Under the pieces are notes generated by a model, which was given only the letters and a program-made list of their open reading frames with translations, was not told the origin of the DNA and did no database searches. A DNA stretch of 64,000 nucleotides from HNR sp040400085. GTDB taxonomy: Bacteria; Actinomycetota; Actinomycetes; Actinomycetales; Microbacteriaceae. The translations under genes were made by a program, and so were the position numbers. Shown in pieces: positions 27,553-34,427 of the stretch. The stretch covers positions 9,627-73,626 of the forward strand of contig JBBAQX010000020.1 in the NCBI GenBank assembly GCA_040400085.1. The letters run 5' to 3'. How positions within the stretch are numbered: the first letter of the stretch is position 1; every line of letters starts with the position of its first letter.

Positions 27553-27936
27553 TTAGATCTGCGCGGCATTAATCAGCGTATCCATTGCGCGACCCGCGCG
27601 TATCCGTTTTTCTGACGAGATGGTCTCATTGCTGTATGCCGCCTGTGTCTTGAGTGCTAGGAGACTTTTCAAGTGTTTAGCGGCATCGCCGTTCACGCTG
27701 GCAAGCAGATTTATTGCATCTTGGTGATTTTCACCCTTGGAATATCTCCCAAGATGACGAATGCAGATCGCGTCTGATGCTGCTATTCCCGCATGAACGC
27801 AGAGAGTGACATAAGCGTCAGCGATGTCTTCGGGGTCATCGTTCAGTTCGAGGATTTCGTCTGCAGCAGATTGAAACTGGAGTGCCTTGGACAGCCTTCC
27901 TCGCCTGGTTCTGGCATCGCCAATAACTGTTCTCAT
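27553..27936 (-). CDS. HEPN-like protein of a HEPN/MNT toxin-antitoxin pair
   Basis: 127 residues, mainly helical. It contains RYSKGENH, which fits the R-x(4-6)-H active motif of HEPN ribonucleases. The gene overlaps the nucleotidyltransferase gene by four bases, the usual arrangement of HEPN/MNT modules, in which the MNT partner neutralises the HEPN toxin by AMPylation. Base composition is lower in GC than the flanking genes, suggesting transfer. The assignment rests on the motif and its partner, not on a close match that I can recall. Confidence 0.6.
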   Translation of the reverse strand: MRTVIGDARTRRGRLSKALQFQSAADEILELNDDPEDIADAYVTLCVHAGIAASDAICIRHLGRYSKGENHQDAINLLASVNGDAAKHLKSLLALKTQAAYSNETISSEKRIRAGRAMDTLINAAQI

Positions 27937-28553
27937 GCGACAAGACCATTGTGTTTGAGGGTGTTAGATAGCCATAAGGTTTTTCCGCAGAGAGGGATCG
28001 CGTCCCGCAGAATTTCGTCAATAATTGGCTCTTGGTGTATCTCGCGTGCACGAAAAATGAGAGGCCTGGCATCGTTGCCTGTCCACTGAGTTATTTTTTG
28101 GGAGAGTCCATATACTTCATCTTCAACGGTCTGAAAATCAGCGTTATCTGATACGGCAAAGAAGATATCGATGTCGCTGCTGATGCTCATATCGTTGCGT
28201 GCTGCTGAACCGAAGAGAGCCGCGTATTTGGGTGCAACTTTCCACCTCAGGATATCGTCGCGTATCCGTTCAACAAGTATTGACTTGAGGTTGCTGAGCT
28301 CAATGATTGAACGTGCTGCGAGGTGGTGTCGGTTGAGTCTGTATAGGTATAGGTTCCCTACTGGTTCCTGCGTCACTATTCCCTGAGCTGTCAAGCGGGC
28401 AAGGGCGTTGCGGACGCCCGCGAGAGATCCCTTATCTGGAAGGATCGATTTGATTTGGGATGCTGTGAATCCGGTTTGTGCCCCGGCTAGTACCTGCAGG
28501 ATCCCCGCGTCTATCGTCGGGGTGATTATCGAAAGGGGAGAATCAAGTCGCAT
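27933..28553 (-). CDS. MNT-type nucleotidyltransferase with N-terminal winged helix
   Basis: 206 residues. The first 85 look like a winged-helix DNA-binding region (GFTASQIKSILPDKGSLAGV, RNALARLTAQGIVTQ). The remainder is a minimal nucleotidyltransferase with the catalytic pattern LFGSAARNDMSISSDIDIFF (GSxxR and DxD). Its partner is the HEPN-like gene downstream. The DNA-binding part may repress the operon at the TACTATAGTA palindrome upstream of the start. A GAGGT site precedes the ATG. Confidence 0.8.
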   Translation of the reverse strand: MRLDSPLSIITPTIDAGILQVLAGAQTGFTASQIKSILPDKGSLAGVRNALARLTAQGIVTQEPVGNLYLYRLNRHHLAARSIIELSNLKSILVERIRDDILRWKVAPKYAALFGSAARNDMSISSDIDIFFAVSDNADFQTVEDEVYGLSQKITQWTGNDARPLIFRAREIHQEPIIDEILRDAIPLCGKTLWLSNTLKHNGLVA

Positions 28554-28568
28554 CGTGACCTCAAATGT

Positions 28569-28599
28569 GTACTATTGCATGCGTTTGACTACTATAGTA
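28569..28599. promoter_or_regulatory. Candidate operator of the HEPN/MNT operon
   Basis: The palindrome TACTATAGTA (28590-28599) and a half-site GTACTAT (28569-28575) lie 16-46 bases upstream of the nucleotidyltransferase start, in the expected promoter area. Confidence 0.5.
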
Positions 28600-28747
28600 C
28601 GCGATTTATCTTGTATATGAAGGAAAATATTATGAATATGGACCGAGTTTTTTATCGCTAGGGCGTGAAACGAGTTCGCGTCTCCAGGTCAAGCCTCTTA
28701 CAAGGAAATATCTTCGTTGCCTCGCCGAGTAGTGCCACTAAACCCCT

Positions 28748-28810
28748 AATCAGTTGGTCAAAGTTCGTGGGGTTTAAGGCAAAACCCGCACGAACTTTGA
28801 GCAACTGATT
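28748..28810. terminator. Long inverted repeat downstream of the SDR gene
   Basis: Arms of about 28 bases (28748-28775 and 28781-28810) pair with one mismatch and a couple of bulged bases around a five-base loop. It begins AATCAGTTG and lies 36 bases beyond the SDR stop. A terminator is likely, but without a T-run it could also be a boundary of the inserted HEPN/MNT module. Confidence 0.55.
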
Positions 28811-28846
28811 GTGCGCACGAAACCAAATCAGCTGGGGACGGGCAGG

Positions 28847-29602
28847 TCAGGAGGTCGGGCGCAACCGGAGCTCCTGCATCCCCCCATCGACGGCGATCGA
28901 GGTGCCCGTGGTCGAACCGGAGCGAGGGGATGCGAGGTAGGCAACGGCATCCGCTACTTCATCTGCAGAGACCAAGCGCCCGTGGGGCTGGCGCGCGTTG
29001 AGCGCGGCCCGCTCGGCCTCGGGATCCGGCGCGCTGTCGAGGAGCCGCGCGACCCAGGGAGTGTCGGCGGTTCCGGGGTTGACGCAATTGACGCGGATGC
29101 CCTCGCGCAGATGGTCGGCGGCCATCGCCCGCGTGAGCGAGAGCACGGCCCCTTTGGACGCGCTGTAGAGGGCGCGCGCGGGGAGTCCCGCCGTCGCCGC
29201 GATCGACGAGGTGTTCACTATGCTCGCCGACGGCGACTCGCGCAGGTAGGGGAGCGCCGCCCGGGTGACGCGGGCGATCCCGGTCACGTTCACGTTGAAG
29301 ACGCGCGCCCACTCGTCGCTGGGATTGTCCTCCACCGTTCCCTGAGCGCCGATCCCCGCGTTGTTGATGACGATGTCGATTCTGCCAAAATGCGCAGCGA
29401 TAGCGGCCACGGCATCCGCGACCGAGGCGTCGTCGCCCACGTTCGTGGCGACGGCAAAGTGCGCGGGGTCGGCCGCGTCGGGGTTGAGGTCGCACACGGC
29501 TACGTGGGCGCCGGCGGAGTGCAGGCGTGCGGCGATGGCGGCCCCGATTCCGGATGCTCCTCCCGTGACCAGCGCGACCAATCCATCAAATTCTCCGCTC
29601 AT
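28847..29602 (-). CDS. SDR family dehydrogenase, probable 2-keto-3-deoxy-L-fuconate dehydrogenase
   Basis: 251 residues with the Rossmann motif TGGASGIGAAIAARL, NNAG, catalytic Ser in NTSSIAA and the YSASKGA Tyr/Lys pair. In the non-phosphorylating L-fucose route an SDR oxidises 2-keto-3-deoxy-L-fuconate to the 2,4-diketo acid, which the neighbouring FAH-type hydrolase then cleaves. The start overlaps that gene's stop by four bases, supporting a shared substrate. The exact substrate is inferred from context. Confidence 0.85.
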   Translation of the reverse strand: MSGEFDGLVALVTGGASGIGAAIAARLHSAGAHVAVCDLNPDAADPAHFAVATNVGDDASVADAVAAIAAHFGRIDIVINNAGIGAQGTVEDNPSDEWARVFNVNVTGIARVTRAALPYLRESPSASIVNTSSIAATAGLPARALYSASKGAVLSLTRAMAADHLREGIRVNCVNPGTADTPWVARLLDSAPDPEAERAALNARQPHGRLVSADEVADAVAYLASPRSGSTTGTSIAVDGGMQELRLRPTS

Positions 29603-30528
29603 GACGAGCTCCTTTCGCTGTGTGAAACGCTCGAAGCCGAGTACGCCACGAACTCCTGCCGTTGCCGCCCGAGCCCCTCGATCTCGACTTCGCAGATGTC
29701 GCCGGGCGAGAGATACGGAAAGTTTCCGGAGAGCGCGACGCCCTGCGGCGTACCGGTGAGCACGAGGTCGCCGGGCTCGAGCACGAGGTATTGGCTGAGG
29801 TGCCAGATGATGTAGTCGACGGTGAAGATCATGTCAGACGTTGACGAGTCCTGGCGCGGCTCGCCGTTGACCCAGCTGCGCAGGCGCAGGTTCTGGTAGT
29901 CGACCTCGTCCGGCGTCACGAGCCACGGCCCGGTCGGGTTGAAGCCCGCGGCGGCCTTGCCCTTCGACCACTGCCCGCCTGAGACGGTCATCTGGAAGTC
30001 CCGCTCGGAGAGGTCGTTGGCTGTCACGAATCCGGCAATATGGCGGATGCTGTCGGCCGGCGAATCGAGATACGTCACGCGCTCCCCGATCACCACCCCC
30101 AGCTCGACCTCCCAATCGGTTTTCACGCTGGTCTTGGGGATCGTGACGGTGTCGTTCGGCCCGACCACGGTGTTTGGCGTCTTGAGGAAGATAATGGGAA
30201 TCTCGGGCGGCGCCGACCCCGACTCGGCCGCGTGGGCCGCGTAGTTCATGCCGATGCAGACCACGGCGCTCGGCCTCGCGATGGGGGCTCCCACGCGAAG
30301 GGATGCCGCACCCGGCAGCACGGGAAGGCTTCCGTGAGCGAGCGCCTCGCGCACCCGCGCCGGGCCTCCCGTCTCGAAGAAGTCGCCGTTGATGTCGGGC
30401 GTGATCGAGGTGATGTCGTAGTAGGAGGCGTTACCTGAGGCATCCGTTCCATCGATAGCGGTGTCGATAACAGTGTCGATAACGACCGGAATCTCGTGGC
30501 CCACGGCCCCTATGCGCGCGAATCTCAT
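29599..30528 (-). CDS. Fumarylacetoacetate hydrolase family protein, probable 2,4-diketo-3-deoxy-L-fuconate hydrolase
   Basis: 309 residues. The C-terminal FAH domain begins at CIGMNYAAHAAE. It has the metal ligands in DWEVELGVVIG, then TANDLSERDFQ, GFNPTGPWLVT and LTGTPQGVA. In the L-fucose pathway such an enzyme splits 2,4-diketo-3-deoxy-L-fuconate to pyruvate and lactate. First gene of a two-gene minus-strand operon with the SDR gene. An operator-like palindrome (ACATCGGATGT) lies about 100 bases upstream, and the same site precedes the fuconate dehydratase gene 8 kb away. Confidence 0.88.
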   Translation of the reverse strand: MRFARIGAVGHEIPVVIDTVIDTAIDGTDASGNASYYDITSITPDINGDFFETGGPARVREALAHGSLPVLPGAASLRVGAPIARPSAVVCIGMNYAAHAAESGSAPPEIPIIFLKTPNTVVGPNDTVTIPKTSVKTDWEVELGVVIGERVTYLDSPADSIRHIAGFVTANDLSERDFQMTVSGGQWSKGKAAAGFNPTGPWLVTPDEVDYQNLRLRSWVNGEPRQDSSTSDMIFTVDYIIWHLSQYLVLEPGDLVLTGTPQGVALSGNFPYLSPGDICEVEIEGLGRQRQEFVAYSASSVSHSERSSS

Positions 30529-31178
30529 CTGTGTCCTTTGCCTGTGAAACGGGTTAACATCTGAACTCTATCGGTAATTATGTCATAAATATGCGGATAT
30601 TCTGCATTAATTACCCGCTTGACAGAACATACATCGGATGTTTGTGGTTGTTTGAATTTCAACCGTGAAGTCTTGCGTGTTATGTCAGTGCACTCTGCCA
30701 GGTGTCGCAATTTCCGGACCGCACGCACCCTGTGGGCGGCGTAGATGTCCTCATATAGACACTGGATCCACAAGGCGATCTCCAAGCCTTGACCCGATGC
30801 GCTGAGGCCGGGTTGCTGCTCACTGCGAAACACGTTGACGGGCCATCTGTAAGTATGCTGCATGTGAAATCGGTACCAGGCAGCGGCCTAGCTCCGCGCT
30901 GAAGTTAAGGCCCGGCCCACTCCGGGATCACCTTATGCATACTCGACTTCACAGTTTCTTGCTCAAGTTTGTTCAATTGGCTTAACTTTATTCGTTGTGA
31001 CGTCAGCTTTCACGCCGCCATCAAGATCAGCCAGCCTAGCCCAAGCGTGCGCGAAATCAACTTCGTGCCGAGTTGATCAGCAACGCGTTTTATCGTTTTT
31101 GTTCCGTGGCTCTAACTCTTGTTTCCAAAAATCTAGCACCAACTAAATTCATGACACTTCAAAGATTCTCGAATATTC
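30529..31178. other. Intergenic region: left junction of the lanthipeptide island
   Basis: About 650 bases without a convincing gene. It holds the 27-bp direct repeat copy at 30617-30643, a degenerate GGCCTAGCTCCGCGC-type repeat near 30886-30918, and a 7-bp inverted repeat ATCAACT/AGTTGAT at about 31056-31078. GC content falls sharply toward the lanthipeptide genes. Confidence 0.6.
30617..30643 (+). repeat. Left copy of a 27-bp direct repeat with operator-like palindrome
   Basis: Identical over all 27 bases to 38707-38733. It starts GCTTGACAGAACAT and ends with the palindrome ACATCGGATGT (30631-30641) plus TT. Flanking bases differ on both sides. In this copy no -10 box follows on the plus strand. 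It lies upstream of the FAH-type gene on the other strand. Confidence 0.9.
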
Positions 31179-31208
31179 TTGACGAATTGTATTTTGATCT
31201 GGTAGCTT
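31179..31208 (+). promoter_or_regulatory. Putative promoter of the lanthipeptide precursor gene
   Basis: TTGACG (31179-31184), an 18-base spacer and TAGCTT (31203-31208). Transcription would begin about 50 bases before the precursor ATG. Confidence 0.5.
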
Positions 31209-31268
31209 CGATTCAATAATTCTAAATCTGGATTATATTTTATACAGATACAGTTATGGAGAAAGTCA

Positions 31269-31430
31269 ATGGAGACAATAGATCTTATTTCTGAGGTCAC
31301 TGATCAGGAGCTTAGCGGAGAAATAGGGGCTCAGGCAGGTGGTTTATGGACTGTTGCGGGAACCTCGACCATCGGGCGAGTTTGTACCATTTCATGGGAA
31401 TGTGCAGGTTTTATCTGCGGTTGGGGCTAG
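31269..31430 (+). CDS. lanA: Class II lanthipeptide precursor, actagardine/mersacidin type
   Basis: 53 residues, missed by length-based gene calling; GGAG lies seven bases before the ATG. Residues 1-25 are an acidic leader ending in the double-glycine site AQAGG, matching the C39 peptidase of the downstream transporter. The 28-residue core ends TIGRVCTISWECAGFICGWG. Actagardine, as I recall it, has SSGWVCTLTIECGTVICAC; aligned without gaps, Thr34-Cys39, Thr40-Cys45 and Ser42-Cys50 fall on its rings 1-6, 7-12 and 9-17. CTISWEC is a variant of the lipid-II-binding CTLTxEC motif and keeps Glu44. The fourth ring residues are Gly47 and Trp52, so that ring cannot form. Confidence 0.9.
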   Translation: METIDLISEVTDQELSGEIGAQAGGLWTVAGTSTIGRVCTISWECAGFICGWG

Positions 31431-31457
31431 CAGCTACATATTTCCGCGCATTATAGG

Positions 31458-31493
31458 CGGCTCGGGTGGATTACTTCGCCCGAGCCGTTTTTT
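31458..31493 (+). terminator. Intrinsic terminator/attenuator between lanA and lanM
   Basis: Nine-base GC-rich arms CGGCTCGGG (31458-31466) and CCCGAGCCG (31479-31487) around a 12-base loop, followed by six T. Partial read-through would give more precursor than modifying enzyme, which is usual in lantibiotic operons. Confidence 0.85.
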
Positions 31494-31514
31494 CTGAAAC
31501 AAGGAGGTTCAGGG

Positions 31515-34427
31515 ATGAAAGCAGACCTATTTCCCGAGGCGACTCAAGAGGATCGCTTACGAATAAAAGATTTACACGTCAGAATTAGATCGAAGATTTC
31601 GATTTCCTTGAAAAATCCTGAACAGATTTCGGAAAAGGCTCTTGGGCTTTCAGGGTTAATCGAAAAAATACCCTTTGGCCAGGCTACCGTCAACTTCGTC
31701 TCTCCTTGGCTCAATTTAATTGAAAATTTGATTGAAAATAGTCCTTATGTTGTGAAGGCAGGCGGGCTCCAACAAAGCTTGAAGAATTTGCTAATTGCAA
31801 GAGCGCAACAGTGCCTTTTGCGTACACAGATTCAGCTAATGCAAGAAAAACGTGACGGCCTTCTCGGAAAATCTTCGGAGGAGCGGTATGAGAATTTCGC
31901 CGATTGGCTAATATCTAAGGATGGCGAAGCGGAGTATATTGACTCCTTCCCTGTTTCTGTGTCGGATGCTCAGCATCAAGCTCAGAACTTTACGACTCTG
32001 GTTGCAGAAATTCTTGATCACTACAACAATGATCGAGCGCACTTGTTTGCAATCGGAATGGTGTCAAACTCCCGGATAAAGTCTCTCGAGATAGGGCAGG
32101 GAGACACTCACAATGGGCGCAGTGTGGCGATTCTGACGTTTGAAGACGAAACGAAGCTTGTCTACAAGCCCCATTCTCTGAAAATTGAGGACGGCTACTA
32201 TAACCTGATCGTTGCGGTACAGGAACTTTGGAAAAAATGCTCGCTTAAAGCGCCTCGTGTTGTCGATAGGGAACTCTATGGGTGGATGGAGTTTATCTCA
32301 ATCAAACCAGTCACTAAAATTGATGCTGCATATAGATCAATGGGTGAGCTGCTTGGGATGATGCATATCCTTCGGGCAAACGATATGCATCATGAAAACA
32401 TTATTATGCACGGGAATATACCAGTTCCAGTTGATCTTGAAACAATCATGTCATCGATTCCGCCGCGTGGTGGATTCGAGAGTAATCCAGGCCTAATATC
32501 TGTGAGCCAGACAGTGTCGTCTGTGGGTTTGCTTCCGAGTGCGCTTGTGACCCCAGGCCAAGAAACTACTCGGGGTTCACTCGATATTGGGGCTGTCGGA
32601 TACACCCCCGGTCAGCGGTCTCCGTTCAGCACGCTTGTTCTTAATCGTCTATTCACGGATGAAATGCATTTCACTCTGGAATTTTTGGAACATAGCGCGC
32701 CTGCATTGTTGCCAGTCGCTGATGTCTTGATTCAAGAATCTCAGATACGTCAAGGGTATGAGGATTTTATGCATAAATTATTGGAAGACCAAGACTGGTT
32801 TGCGAATCAAGTATCTAATCTATTTTGCGATGCTTCGGTGAGGTTTGTCGCTTTAGATACGATGCGTTACTCGCAGGTTCTGCGATTGGCCACACATCCA
32901 GAGTTGCAGAGGCGGGCGATAGATCGAGATCTGGCTTTGTGTCGCATAGCTCTCTTTCGAGATTCAACCCCAGACGCAGTAATTATTTCTGAGATCAGGC
33001 AGCTTAAAAACGGTGACGTTCCAGCATTTACACTTCATACAGATAGTACTGGAGTTTTTGACTCGGAAGGTCTACTCGTAAATGATACATTGGATTGTTC
33101 GCCAATAGATCATGTTTTGAATGGGATTCTCAACTTCGATTCGCAGACGTTGGATCTCAATAAATGGCTGATTAGGCTTGCGTTTGCTTCAAAGCTCAAA
33201 GACTGCCCAGCGAACACAGAATTCAGGTTTGAAGCTTCAGCCGTTTCAATTAAAAGTATTGAACCGGCCTTAAAAGCAGGTTTAATCGCCGACCTGTCAG
33301 AGAAACTCCATATGACAGCGGTGTGTAAACAAGACAAGCAGGTTCCAACCTGGATTGGCGGGCGTCTATCGAATACACCCTCTCAGTACTGGACTGTTGA
33401 CGAGCTTTCGATGGACTTTTATACAGGTTCAGCAGGTATTGCTTACAACCTTTTCTACAGCGGCAAAGTTCGGAAGGAATCTAAGTCAACCGACCTTGCT
33501 ATTGAATATTTTGAAAAATCAATAGAATCGTTTTCCCGTCAAAACTTAGATTGGAGTACGGTTCCACGCGGGGCGCACGCCGGTATTGAATCACTTCTGT
33601 GGGCATCCCATGAAGTTGCTCGTGTTACAGGAAACAGTAAACTATTTTCCAAGACAACTGAGTTGTGGGCCAGAGCTGTGCAAGAACTTGATAGGTCTAG
33701 TCGCGACGTTGTAAGCGGAACTTCTGGCATTCTCCTAGCTCTGTGTTCGAATATTGAGCACGATTCTGAGGGAAAGCTAGGAGAGCTGGCAGAAGCTGTC
33801 GGATCTATTCTTGCCAAGGACAGCGCAAAGGCATTAAAAAGTGGTGAATTCGAGTACTCAGGATTTGCACACGGACTGGCAGGAGAGTCGGCAGCATTGT
33901 CAGTATGGGCTAGTCGCTCAGGAAATGATTTTCCTGCTCAGATTGTCTCTGAACTCATCTCCAGGGAAAAGCAATTTACCAACCCTGATGGCACCATACG
34001 CTTCGGTGGTGGAGATACGGCAGAAGCTCGTGGTTGGTGTCACGGAGCGCCGGGTCTCCTCCTAAGCAAAGCAATTATCGCAGCCTCTATGCCATCTCTG
34101 GCTCAATCGTTGTCAGAAGATATCTCAAAACTTACAGCTGGAGTTCGGGAGGATTCTTTTGGTGGGAATATTACTTTATGTCATGGTGATTCGGGAAACT
34201 TGTGGATACTATCTGACGTCGCAATGCTGACATCAAATAAAGCACTTGCAAGAGATACGCATAATTCGATTGAAAACTACATAAACAATATAATCCCCGA
34301 CGCCGTTCAATCGTTGAATCGACATACGATTACACAGTCCCTCATGGTTGGAACTGGCAGTACTTTAGCTCTTCTTCTTAAGTCAGCTGAACCATCAGTT
34401 AGGTCTCCATTGTGGTTCGGCGCATAA
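31515..34427 (+). CDS. lanM: LanM class II lanthipeptide synthetase
   Basis: 970 residues, start ATG with AAGGAGG seven bases upstream. The N-terminal two-thirds is the kinase-like dehydratase (DUF4135): TKLVYKPHSLKIEDGYYNLI, the active-site region DMHHENIIMHGN and PVDLETIM. It dehydrates Ser and Thr of the core peptide. The C-terminal cyclase has the zinc ligands Cys842 and the Cys889-His890 pair (GWCHGAPG and LCHGDSGN), which activate Cys thiols for ring closure. Length and motif order are complete, so the enzyme should be active. The gene is AT-rich compared with flanking genes and overlaps lanT by 16 bases. Confidence 0.95.
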   Translation: MKADLFPEATQEDRLRIKDLHVRIRSKISISLKNPEQISEKALGLSGLIEKIPFGQATVNFVSPWLNLIENLIENSPYVVKAGGLQQSLKNLLIARAQQCLLRTQIQLMQEKRDGLLGKSSEERYENFADWLISKDGEAEYIDSFPVSVSDAQHQAQNFTTLVAEILDHYNNDRAHLFAIGMVSNSRIKSLEIGQGDTHNGRSVAILTFEDETKLVYKPHSLKIEDGYYNLIVAVQELWKKCSLKAPRVVDRELYGWMEFISIKPVTKIDAAYRSMGELLGMMHILRANDMHHENIIMHGNIPVPVDLETIMSSIPPRGGFESNPGLISVSQTVSSVGLLPSALVTPGQETTRGSLDIGAVGYTPGQRSPFSTLVLNRLFTDEMHFTLEFLEHSAPALLPVADVLIQESQIRQGYEDFMHKLLEDQDWFANQVSNLFCDASVRFVALDTMRYSQVLRLATHPELQRRAIDRDLALCRIALFRDSTPDAVIISEIRQLKNGDVPAFTLHTDSTGVFDSEGLLVNDTLDCSPIDHVLNGILNFDSQTLDLNKWLIRLAFASKLKDCPANTEFRFEASAVSIKSIEPALKAGLIADLSEKLHMTAVCKQDKQVPTWIGGRLSNTPSQYWTVDELSMDFYTGSAGIAYNLFYSGKVRKESKSTDLAIEYFEKSIESFSRQNLDWSTVPRGAHAGIESLLWASHEVARVTGNSKLFSKTTELWARAVQELDRSSRDVVSGTSGILLALCSNIEHDSEGKLGELAEAVGSILAKDSAKALKSGEFEYSGFAHGLAGESAALSVWASRSGNDFPAQIVSELISREKQFTNPDGTIRFGGGDTAEARGWCHGAPGLLLSKAIIAASMPSLAQSLSEDISKLTAGVREDSFGGNITLCHGDSGNLWILSDVAMLTSNKALARDTHNSIENYINNIIPDAVQSLNRHTITQSLMVGTGSTLALLLKSAEPSVRSPLWFGA

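Noticed and set aside
30525..30863. A 112-codon minus-strand frame upstream of the FAH-type gene
   Set aside because: It contains the 27-bp repeat and operator, has no ribosome site and no family resemblance; it is control-region DNA.
31151..31219. A 22-codon frame just before lanA that might be a second precursor
   Set aside because: It has no Cys, no double-glycine site and no ribosome site, and it overlaps the likely lanA promoter.
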